Shown here piece by piece: positions 20,199-27,628 of a DNA stretch of 64,000 bases; the first letter of the stretch is position 1, and every line of letters starts with the position of its first letter. The notes under the pieces are model-generated. The model saw only the letters and a list, made by a program, of their open reading frames with translations. It made no database searches and was not told the DNA's origin. Source of the stretch: an uncultured Alloprevotella sp. (GTDB taxonomy: Bacteria; Bacteroidota; Bacteroidia; Bacteroidales; Bacteroidaceae); the NCBI GenBank assembly GCA_944322095.1, contig CALUNU010000008.1:1-64000 (forward strand), written 5' to 3'. The position numbers and the translations under genes were made by a program.

Positions 20199-23123
20199 TT
20201 ACTTCTTTCCCGCCTGTTTCTTGGGTTTCATGTCGAAACGGTACGTGAGATGCAGGGAGGCGTAGGCGGGCGTGGTGTTGTACCAGGTTTCGGTGCGCCC
20301 CTGTGCGTTGACGGTGCGTCGGATGTTGCTGAGTTGCTGCAGGATGTCGAAGCCCACGGCGCGCAGGAGCCACTGCTTGCGCTTGCCGAAAGCCTTGGCG
20401 AGCGATGCGTTCCACACCCAGTCGGTGGTGTTCATCGAAGCGTCGGCGTATCCGCGGCGCAGGTAGACCATGACGTCAGTCTCAAGGTCGATGCCTCCGG
20501 GCAGGGGTGCGGTGAGGGTGAGGCCGAAGGCGGCGTCGGTGTAGTGGAAGGGCGTGAAGGAAGGTCCTCCACCTGTGAGGCGTGTGTGCTGCACGGTGGC
20601 TTTTGCTCCTGCGGTCCATTTCTTGAAGCGGTAGTCGGCGCGGAGCATGGCGTCGAGTGAGAGGTTGTCGACGGCGACGCGGTCGGGGAGCGAGGCCGAG
20701 GGGTTGTCGGAGGCGAAGTCGACGCTGTGGAGGAACGAGCCCTTGGCTTCTCCTTGCAACGTCCAGCGGTCGTCTTTTCCCAAGCCCTGCGTGTAGCCTG
20801 CGGAGAGCGATGCGTCCCAGTTGCCGTCGATGTTTTCGGGGCGCGTGGTGGTGACGCCCGTCGTTAGGTCGTAGAAGCGTGCAAGAGCCACGAGGCGGTC
20901 GCTCTTGTTGTAACGGGCGCGCATACTTATGATGCGTTGATGCTCTGGCATCTTGTAGTTGAAACCTGTATGGAAGGCGTGTATTCGAGAGCTCTTTAAT
21001 CGATCGTTTCCGAGGCTGACGTAGAGCGGGTCGCTGTCGTCGCGCACGTCTAGTTGATAGAAAATGTCGGGTAATTCTTGGCGAAATTCATAAACGATCT
21101 CATACCATAGCTGTTTGCCCCAGTGTGTAAGATCTATCAAGGGTTGCCACGTGAAGTCATTGCGTTTGATAAGACGGTCGTTGCCGCCGCGCAGGTCATG
21201 GATGCGCCGCTCTGTAAATGTTAATGGCATTTCGATGGATAAGCCCACCGGCCCTAGCGGGAAAGAGAAAAGTTGTGGTTTAAGGGTGTGGGTACGTTGC
21301 AGGCGCGTGGTATGGAAACTATTGACCTGGTCAATTAACCACTCGTTGGTAGCAGTGACAGACGGAACGAGGAGGTTTTCACTGACTGGCAGTCCCTCTT
21401 TTTCGCTTAGGTTACGGATCCCGGAATGAAAAGTCTGTTCGTAAGTGTATTTTATTGATACCTGAAAGTTTTTTTCTCTGGTCAGATTGATACTTTTATC
21501 CATTTTTGTATCAATGGAGAACGTGTACTTGTTTGTGGGTTGGGCGTCGGAGCGTAATTGAGTGATGTTCGGTGTGGAAGGAGTGTCATAAACAATGTGG
21601 TCGCCTGTGAGCGATGCCCAGTCGCGGTGGTCATAAGAAGCAGAAGTCATGAAGTTGAAGCCGATGTCTCCCCATGGCAGATAGCCGAAAGCGCGTAGCT
21701 TTACGTTTCCTCCCCAATTAGTATTTTCGGTCGTAGCGTGAAGCTGACGGTTGTAAAGAGCATCAAGGGCAGAGACATAGTTCCCTGTATTTTGTACTGT
21801 TTGCCATTGTGATGAGGCCGAAGTGCTAGTACCGGAAGTATGGATGTAATAAGCCGTTGGATCTAGGCTGATGTGAAAAAGATCATTCCGCTTGTTGGGG
21901 AAATGGGGGAAATATAAGTTTGAAGACCATTTCAAATCGGTCGTCCCTGTGCGCGAAACGGAGCGGTTGCTGCGGAATACGGATGGAGCCGCGGGCAGAT
22001 AGTCCTCGGCCGAGGTGCGCTGTTCACCCGTGATGTCCTGCCTCATGGCTTGCAGGGTGGTGTTGAATTTTATGCCCGTCTCCTTTCCGTCCACGGAGAA
22101 ATCGATGCCGCCCATCTTGGTGGTGCGCCGTCCCTGCCCCGGCTCGGTGCGTTTCCATTCGCCTTTGGAGCCCGGGGCCTGATAGTCGTCCATGTTGTTG
22201 ATGTTGGCGTAGATGCCCAGCGACGAATGGTTGGTGTAGCGCAGGGCGAAGAGGCGCCCCATCCATATGGGGTCGAAGCCGTCGCCCAGCCGTGAGCCGC
22301 CGCCTGCCTCCACGTTGGCAATCCAGCCTTGGGCGTATTCGCGCTTGAGGTTGACGTCCATCACGAGCGGGTCTTTCTTCCGCTCGGCCTCGCTGCGTTC
22401 TTGGTTCTCGCGTTCGCGCGGCGCTTTCTTGTAGACTTTTATCTTGTTGACGGTGTAGGCTGGCAGGTTGGCCAGGGCTATCTGCGGGTCGCCCTTGAAG
22501 AAGTCGCGTCCATTGACGAGTAGCGAACTGACGTACTCGCCGTTTACGGTGATGCGCCCGCCATCTTCCAGCTTCACGCCGGGCAGGGCGCGCACGAGGT
22601 TATCGAGCATAGACCCCTCGGCCATTTGGAACGCAGCGGCGTTGTAGACGAGCGTATCGCCCCGCATCACCATTTTTATCTGTGTGCCTTTTACGGTGGC
22701 CTCGCCCAAGTCGTAGTTCATTTGGTGCCAGAGATATACGTTGGGAAGCGTCCAGCTTACGGTTGGTTTCCCATATCGTTTTTGAGGCACCTCGATTTTT
22801 ACTAGCTGTGGCGCGTATCCTTGGTGGGTTATTCTAATAATATATATATCGCGGCGTGGTACATTTCCACCAAATCCGATGAAGAAACGTTTTGTTACGC
22901 CGTTTGATGTTCCTTCGCTCCATATTCCTTCTAGCGAATCGGCCAGTACCGTCACGCTGTCTGCTTCGAGTATCGAAACGTGGGCGCTGTCCAAAATATC
23001 TTCGGTAAAGCCGTCATAGACAATCATGTTTTTTAAGTAGATGCCATCAGATTGACCATATGCTGCATAGCTTAAACCGAAGAGAAGTATGAGAATGTAA
23101 AAGGAATACAGCTGTTTTCGCAT
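20199..23123 (-). CDS. Peptide-locus outer-membrane beta-barrel protein 1 (TonB-receptor-like)
   Basis: This is a 974-aa outer-membrane protein. A signal peptide (residues 1-23) is followed by a carboxypeptidase-regulatory-like domain (about 25-125). A plug-like region follows (about 130-260) with LVRALPGVKLEDGGRITVNG and NGRDFFKGDPQIAL, then a large beta-barrel ending TYRFDMKPKK. It is the partner of precursor 1, 87 bases downstream of it. Residues about 130-400 and the last 270 are nearly identical to the barrels at 23542-26439 and 29862-32789. The N-terminal 125 residues and the middle (DNA about 21030-21930) diverge and are AT-richer. It could be a receptor, an exit channel or a self-protection protein for the peptide; the sequence does not decide. 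It resembles the OMP_b-brl/TonB-dependent class rather than SusC. Confidence 0.85.
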   Translation of the reverse strand: MRKQLYSFYILILLFGLSYAAYGQSDGIYLKNMIVYDGFTEDILDSAHVSILEADSVTVLADSLEGIWSEGTSNGVTKRFFIGFGGNVPRRDIYIIRITHQGYAPQLVKIEVPQKRYGKPTVSWTLPNVYLWHQMNYDLGEATVKGTQIKMVMRGDTLVYNAAAFQMAEGSMLDNLVRALPGVKLEDGGRITVNGEYVSSLLVNGRDFFKGDPQIALANLPAYTVNKIKVYKKAPRERENQERSEAERKKDPLVMDVNLKREYAQGWIANVEAGGGSRLGDGFDPIWMGRLFALRYTNHSSLGIYANINNMDDYQAPGSKGEWKRTEPGQGRRTTKMGGIDFSVDGKETGIKFNTTLQAMRQDITGEQRTSAEDYLPAAPSVFRSNRSVSRTGTTDLKWSSNLYFPHFPNKRNDLFHISLDPTAYYIHTSGTSTSASSQWQTVQNTGNYVSALDALYNRQLHATTENTNWGGNVKLRAFGYLPWGDIGFNFMTSASYDHRDWASLTGDHIVYDTPSTPNITQLRSDAQPTNKYTFSIDTKMDKSINLTREKNFQVSIKYTYEQTFHSGIRNLSEKEGLPVSENLLVPSVTATNEWLIDQVNSFHTTRLQRTHTLKPQLFSFPLGPVGLSIEMPLTFTERRIHDLRGGNDRLIKRNDFTWQPLIDLTHWGKQLWYEIVYEFRQELPDIFYQLDVRDDSDPLYVSLGNDRLKSSRIHAFHTGFNYKMPEHQRIISMRARYNKSDRLVALARFYDLTTGVTTTRPENIDGNWDASLSAGYTQGLGKDDRWTLQGEAKGSFLHSVDFASDNPSASLPDRVAVDNLSLDAMLRADYRFKKWTAGAKATVQHTRLTGGGPSFTPFHYTDAAFGLTLTAPLPGGIDLETDVMVYLRRGYADASMNTTDWVWNASLAKAFGKRKQWLLRAVGFDILQQLSNIRRTVNAQGRTETWYNTTPAYASLHLTYRFDMKPKKQAGKK

Positions 23124-23144
23124 GGGAATAATCTTTTAGTGGAA

Positions 23145-23198
23145 AGTACAGGTGAAGTTCCATGGCAATTATGAAAATTGATGGATTTCGCCTGTACT
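23145..23198 (-). promoter_or_regulatory. Hairpin between precursor 1 and its barrel gene
   Basis: Arms 23145-23156 and 23187-23198 (agtacaggtgaa / ttcgcctgtact) pair over 12 bases with one G-T position. The hairpin starts 13 bases after the precursor 1 stop. No T-run follows, so it looks like an mRNA-stabilising or partial-attenuation element rather than a full terminator. Confidence 0.65.
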
Positions 23199-23210
23199 GA
23201 TGAAAGAAAG

Positions 23211-23459
23211 TTAGTCGCTTATGTACGTATATACATAGGAGTTTTTAATGCAATCGCCAGAACATTCCGAGGCGCATGAGATTGAGCATTCAGTTTCGTC
23301 TTTTACAGTAAGATACTTACTTGTAACAAGTCCATTACTGTGGGTGAGTGTGCAATGACATGTTCTTGTGTAATTGACTTTCCCACCGATAATGCTTTTC
23401 AGTTCCTGCTCCGTGAGCGGAGTTCCCGTCAATGACGGGGAGATTTTTAGCTTCTTCAT
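23211..23459 (-). CDS. Double-glycine-leader, six-cysteine precursor peptide 1
   Basis: This 82-aa precursor has a 26-residue leader ending LTEQELKSIIGG, a canonical double-glycine leader (E-8, L-7, I-4, G-2, G-1) of the kind cut by C39 peptidases. The predicted 56-residue core has cysteines at core positions 8, 10, 32, 36, 40 and 44 and a tyrosine-rich end (YVYTYISD). Precursors 2 and 3 share the same C-x-C ... C-x3-C-x3-C-x(3-5)-C frame but little other core sequence. The leader resembles Bacteroidetes GG-leader peptide families (including those modified by radical SAM enzymes), but no radical SAM gene is nearby. It is predicted to be exported by the C39 ABC transporter at 27629-29836 and oxidised to three disulfides. 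Activity unknown. Confidence 0.88.
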   Translation of the reverse strand: MKKLKISPSLTGTPLTEQELKSIIGGKVNYTRTCHCTLTHSNGLVTSKYLTVKDETECSISCASECSGDCIKNSYVYTYISD

Positions 23460-23541
23460 AAAATGAATTGTTTAAACGATTAATGAAATTGAATATAAAA
23501 GGCTTGTAGCCCCTTATGAGGTATGTTTTTATTTGTTGGTT

Positions 23542-26439
23542 TCACCTCTTCCCCGCCTGCTTCTTGGGTTTCATGTCGAATCGGTAGGTCAGGTGCAGGG
23601 AGGCGTAGGCGGGCGTGGTGTTGTACCACGTCTCGGTGCGCCCCTGCGCGTTGACGGTGCGGCGGATGTTGCTGAGTTGTTGGAGTATGTCGAAGCCCAC
23701 GGCACGCAGGAGCCATTGTTTGCGCTTGCCGAAGGCTTTTGAGAGCGATGCGTTCCACACCCAGTCGGTGGTGTTCATCGATGCGTCGGCATATCCGCGG
23801 CGCAGATAGGCCATGACGTCGGTTTCCAGGTCGATGCCTCCGGGCAGGGGAGCGGTGAGGGTGAGGCCCATGGCGGCGTCGGTGTAGTGGAAGGGCGTGA
23901 ATGCGGGGCCTCCGCCCGTGAGGCGGGTGTGGCGGACGGTGGCCTTGGCGCCTGCCGTCCATTTCTCGAAGCGGTAGTCGGCGCGGAGCATGGCGTCGAT
24001 GGAGAGGTTGTCCACGGCGACGCGGTCGGGCAGGGTGGCCGAGGGGTTGTCGGTGGCAAAGTCGACGCTGTGGAGGAACGTGCCCTTGGCCTCGCCTTGC
24101 AGCGTCCAGCGGTCGTCTTTTCCCAAGCCCTGGGTGTAGCCCATGGAGAGCGATGCGTCCCAGTTGCCGTTGATGTTTTCGGGCCGCGTGGTGTTGACGC
24201 CCGTCGTGAGGTCGTAGAAGCGTGCAAGGGCCACAAGGCGGTCGCTCTTGTTGTAGCGGGCGTTGACGTTGAGCAGGCGCCTGTGTTCCTGCGTCTTGTA
24301 TTTGAAGTAGGCGCGTACAGCATGTATCTGCGCCTTGCGCAGGTGGGCGTTTCCGAGGCTGACGTAGAGCGGGTCGCTGTCGTCGCGCACGTCGAGGAGG
24401 TAGAAGATGTCGGGCAGCTTCTGCTGGTGTTGGTATTGGATGCCCGTGTCGAACGTCTTGTTCCACCATTTCAGCTCCACTTCGGGTTCCCACGTAAAGC
24501 TTTTGCGGGCGTAGGTGCGGTCGGCCCCGCCGCGCAGGTCGTGGATGCGGCGGTCGTAGAAATAGAGGTCGGCGGCCAGGCAGATGGTGAGTGGCTCGAT
24601 GGGCAGGTTGAAGATATTGGCCCGCAGGTTGTGCTGCCGTTCCATCCGCGTGGTGTGGAAGCTGTTGGCCTGGTCGACGGCCCACTCTTCGGGCGCTCCG
24701 GCCGAGGGCGTCAGGCCGTCGCCTTGCCAGTTGTCGTTTTCGCTCAGGTCGCGGTGGCCGGAGCGGAAGGTCTGGTCGTATTGATACATCAAAAGAAACT
24801 GTGTGGCTGCCGTGCGCCCGTGAAGCCAAGTGTGTTTTTCGAGAGCCATGCGCACGTTGTAGTTGTAGTCCATCTCGGGCGCGCGCTCGGAGCGGAGTTG
24901 CGAGAGGCCGTTGGTGCCCGGGTCGGCGTATCGGATGCGGTCGCCCGTGAGAGAGGTGTATTCCCTGTTGTTCAAGGTGGCATAAGTAAGTATGTTGAGG
25001 TCGGTGCGTATCCATGGGAGAGAAAGATAGAAGTTCAAATCAGTCCGTCCGCCCCAAGCCGTTCGCTCTGTGGTGGAACGGAGCAGGCGGTCGTAGACGG
25101 TGTCGGGCGTAGCGGTGTAGGCCGGCAGTTGCGTCGCGTGCTGCCATTGGGAGCTCAGCGAGGAGGCGTCGGCCGTGGAGCGGGTGTAGTAGGCGGAGGG
25201 GGAGAACGACACGAAACCTAAATTGGCTTTTTTCGTAGGGAAGTCGGGGAAGAAGGTGCTTGCCGACCATTTCAGGTCGGTCGTCCCGGTGCGCGAAGTG
25301 GAGCGGTTGCTGCGGAATACGGACGGAGCCGCGGGCAGATAGTCCTCGGCCGAGGTACGCTGCTCGTTCGTGATGTCTTGCCGCATGGCTTGCAGGGTGG
25401 TGTTAAATCTGATGCCTGTCTCCTTTCCGTCCACGGAGAAATCGATGCCGCCCATCTTGGTGGTGCGCCGTCCCTGCCCGGGTTCGGCGCGTTTCCATTC
25501 GCCTTTGGAGCCCGGGGCCTGATAGTCGTCCATGTTGTTGATGTTGGCATAGATGCCCAGTGAGGAGTGGTTCGTATAGCGCAGGGCGAAGAGGCGCCCC
25601 ATCCATACGGGGTCGAAGCCGTCGCCCAGGCGCGAGCCGCCGCCGGCCTCCACGTTGGCAATCCAGCCTTGGGCATACTCGCGCTTCAGGTTGATGTCCA
25701 TCACGAGTGGGTCTTTCTGTCGCTCGGCCTCGCTGCGCTCTTGGTTTTCGCGGCCGCGCGGCGCTTTCTTGTAGACTTTTATCTTGTTGACGGTGTAGGC
25801 AGGCAGGTTGGCGAGGGCTATCTGCGGGTCGCCCTTGAAGAAGTCGCGCCCGTTGATGAGTAGCGAACTGACGTACTCGCCGTTCACGGTGATGCGCCCT
25901 CCGTCTTCGAGCTTCACGCCGGGCAGGGCGCGCACAAGGTTATCGAGCATGGAGCCCTCGGCCATCTGGAAGGCCGCGGCGTTGTAGACGAGCGTGTCGC
26001 CGCGCATCACCATCTTAATTTGCGTGCCCTTTACGGTGGCCTCGCCCAAGTCGTAGTTCATCTGGTGCCAGAGGTAGACGTTGGGCAGTTGCCAACTCTT
26101 TATTTTGGTGCCCAATCGTTTTTGGGGTACTTCAACACGCAGGGTTTGTGGGGAAAAACCTTCGTGACTTATGTGGACGACATAAACACTTCTCCAAGGA
26201 ACCCAGCTAAGGAACCCAGTGAAGAACTTCTTACCGTTGCCTTCTCCCCAACTTGGTTGGAGGGAAGAAAGAACCGTGAGGCTGTCGGCTTCGCATACCG
26301 TGACGTTTGCTTTGTCCAGCGGCTCTTCCGAAAAACCATCGGCAACGTTTTTTATATAAATCTTGATGGTGTCATTCTGTGCGTGGGCGTGAGGTAAGGA
26401 AAGCAGGAATACAAAAAGTAGACAGTATATGTTTTTCAT
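23542..26439 (-). CDS. Peptide-locus outer-membrane beta-barrel protein 2 (TonB-receptor-like)
   Basis: This 965-aa protein has the same architecture as barrel protein 1: signal peptide (to AHA near residue 20), regulatory-like domain, plug with LVRALPGVKLEDGGRITVNG, and barrel ending TYRFDMKPKK. It follows precursor 2 by 92 bases. Its divergent parts are the first 120 residues (DNA about 26090-26439) and patches of the middle (about 24420-25270). In the middle it shares more with barrel 3 than with barrel 1 (for example SGHRDLSENDNWQGDGL and GGADRTYARKSFTWEP). Near-identity of the flanks at DNA level indicates recent duplication or continuing gene conversion. The likely role is as the cognate outer-membrane partner of precursor 2. 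Confidence 0.85.
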   Translation of the reverse strand: MKNIYCLLFVFLLSLPHAHAQNDTIKIYIKNVADGFSEEPLDKANVTVCEADSLTVLSSLQPSWGEGNGKKFFTGFLSWVPWRSVYVVHISHEGFSPQTLRVEVPQKRLGTKIKSWQLPNVYLWHQMNYDLGEATVKGTQIKMVMRGDTLVYNAAAFQMAEGSMLDNLVRALPGVKLEDGGRITVNGEYVSSLLINGRDFFKGDPQIALANLPAYTVNKIKVYKKAPRGRENQERSEAERQKDPLVMDINLKREYAQGWIANVEAGGGSRLGDGFDPVWMGRLFALRYTNHSSLGIYANINNMDDYQAPGSKGEWKRAEPGQGRRTTKMGGIDFSVDGKETGIRFNTTLQAMRQDITNEQRTSAEDYLPAAPSVFRSNRSTSRTGTTDLKWSASTFFPDFPTKKANLGFVSFSPSAYYTRSTADASSLSSQWQHATQLPAYTATPDTVYDRLLRSTTERTAWGGRTDLNFYLSLPWIRTDLNILTYATLNNREYTSLTGDRIRYADPGTNGLSQLRSERAPEMDYNYNVRMALEKHTWLHGRTAATQFLLMYQYDQTFRSGHRDLSENDNWQGDGLTPSAGAPEEWAVDQANSFHTTRMERQHNLRANIFNLPIEPLTICLAADLYFYDRRIHDLRGGADRTYARKSFTWEPEVELKWWNKTFDTGIQYQHQQKLPDIFYLLDVRDDSDPLYVSLGNAHLRKAQIHAVRAYFKYKTQEHRRLLNVNARYNKSDRLVALARFYDLTTGVNTTRPENINGNWDASLSMGYTQGLGKDDRWTLQGEAKGTFLHSVDFATDNPSATLPDRVAVDNLSIDAMLRADYRFEKWTAGAKATVRHTRLTGGGPAFTPFHYTDAAMGLTLTAPLPGGIDLETDVMAYLRRGYADASMNTTDWVWNASLSKAFGKRKQWLLRAVGFDILQQLSNIRRTVNAQGRTETWYNTTPAYASLHLTYRFDMKPKKQAGKR

Positions 26440-26474
26440 AGTTTTGGTTTGAGGCGCACAAACTTTTATGTGTT

Positions 26475-26515
26475 GGTATCGGTTGAAGAAATGATAGATT
26501 TCTTCAACCGATACC
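26475..26515 (-). promoter_or_regulatory. 18-bp perfect hairpin between precursor 2 and its barrel gene
   Basis: Arms 26475-26492 and 26498-26515 are perfectly complementary over 18 bases with a 5-base loop (gatag). It begins 17 bases after the precursor 2 stop. The arm sequence is unrelated to the equivalent hairpins after precursors 1 and 3. No T-run follows. Confidence 0.8.
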
Positions 26516-26531
26516 TTAGAAGAGTTCTTAA

Positions 26532-26786
26532 TTAAAGATTGCTTACATAATAGGCGTATGAATATTTTTCACATGCCCCATCGCTATCGCAATTGTTTTT
26601 GCATTTTGACGAACAAGTATTTTCGTCATCTGCTTCTACGGCTTCACTGGTCTCATTTCCATTATTGTCAGTGTAATAGCATGTGCAGGATTTAACAAGA
26701 GCCATACTTCCGCCGACAATGCTTTTCAATTCCTGCTCAGTGAGAGGTGTGCCCATAAGTACAAGGTTGATTTGAACTTTTTTCAT
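26532..26786 (-). CDS. Double-glycine-leader, six-cysteine precursor peptide 2
   Basis: This 84-aa precursor has a 26-residue leader sharing GTPLTEQELKSIVGG with the other two; its first ten residues differ (MKKVQINLVL). The 58-residue core has cysteines at positions 8, 10, 32, 36, 40 and 46 and a tyrosine-rich end (KYSYAYYVSNL). The core is acidic (EAVEADDENT in the middle). The gene and its flanks are clearly AT-rich compared with the rest of the window. Unlike precursors 1 and 3 it has a convincing private promoter (26821-26853), so it may be expressed independently of the upstream operon. Export and disulfide formation are predicted as for precursor 1. Confidence 0.88.
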   Translation of the reverse strand: MKKVQINLVLMGTPLTEQELKSIVGGSMALVKSCTCYYTDNNGNETSEAVEADDENTCSSKCKNNCDSDGACEKYSYAYYVSNL

Positions 26787-26820
26787 ATTAATTTTCTGTT
26801 TAAAGTTAATGATTCATCCG

Positions 26821-26853
26821 CAAATATATGAAGAAGTCTTGAGATCCTACAAA
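26821..26853 (-). promoter_or_regulatory. Internal promoter for precursor 2
   Basis: On the minus strand, TTTG (26850-26853), 21 bases, TATATTTG (26821-26828) fits the Bacteroidetes consensus and lies 35 bases before the precursor 2 start. It sits in the 116-base gap after the HlyD gene. Confidence 0.75.
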
Positions 26854-26902
26854 TATCAAAGGACATTCTTTTGAGAAATTTGAATCCACTGCTTATTGAA
26901 AA

Positions 26903-27625
26903 TCATGGAAATAGCTTTATTGTGTCGTCTTTCCCCGTAATGATTTCAGCCTGCCCGTTCATGCCGTAGGAGAAAGGTATGGCTTTTCCGTTGTTGGTCG
27001 TGAGTGAGGCAGGTAATTGGATTTCTACGTAGTGCGCACCGTTTGCACCGGGGAGCGAAGCCACGTGGGCGATCACCCCGGGGATGAAACCGTAATCGCT
27101 TTCGGGGTAGCCCGTGATGCGCAGGCGAACTTCCTGCCCACCTTGCACGTCTGCCGCCATGGCGGCGGGAACGTACCCATAGCAGACGGGCGCGGACGTC
27201 CGAGACGGAATGATGTGGAGCAGGGTGTCGCCCCGGGAAACGTGCCGACCAAGGTACAGACGCTCTGCCTCGAAGCGTCCTGTTGTAGGAGCTTTGAGCA
27301 GCGCGCTGTCGCTGTCGGTTGCAACGATGGCCATCGCTTGTCCCGCTTGAACGTCGGCACCGTTTGTTACGAAGCAGGCCGTTAGCGTTCCGTCCATGGG
27401 CGAAGTAAGCGCGGCAGGTTCGGGGTAGGCCGTGATGGTGATGGCTATTTCCATTTTGGCAGGGCTGTGGAAAACTTGACTGCCCAGCAGGAACAGCACA
27501 ACGACGGCCAGCGTGATGCCCACGTTCCACCAGACGATGCCACGCGGCATACGGCCCATGATTTCCTGCACCTCTTCGTTGCGCAGAGGCGCTTCTTCGA
27601 GTTTATGTTCTGTGCTCGTTTCCAT
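26903..27625 (-). CDS. Short HlyD-type membrane-fusion adaptor of the peptide exporter
   Basis: This 240-aa periplasmic adaptor is anchored by one N-terminal helix (VGITLAVVVLFLLGSQVF, residues about 35-52). Biotinyl-lipoyl half motifs follow (SPMDGTLTACFVTNGADVQAG and APTTGRFEAERLYLGRHVSRGDTLL), then a beta-barrel region. The long alpha-helical hairpin of classical HlyD (about 400 aa) is missing; the two lipoyl halves are joined by a short link. It lies 3 bases after the ABC gene, so the two are surely one functional unit. No TolC-type outer-membrane channel is encoded in the locus, so the adaptor may contact the barrel proteins or an unlinked channel. Confidence 0.87.
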   Translation of the reverse strand: METSTEHKLEEAPLRNEEVQEIMGRMPRGIVWWNVGITLAVVVLFLLGSQVFHSPAKMEIAITITAYPEPAALTSPMDGTLTACFVTNGADVQAGQAMAIVATDSDSALLKAPTTGRFEAERLYLGRHVSRGDTLLHIIPSRTSAPVCYGYVPAAMAADVQGGQEVRLRITGYPESDYGFIPGVIAHVASLPGANGAHYVEIQLPASLTTNNGKAIPFSYGMNGQAEIITGKDDTIKLFP

Positions 27626-27628
27626 AAA

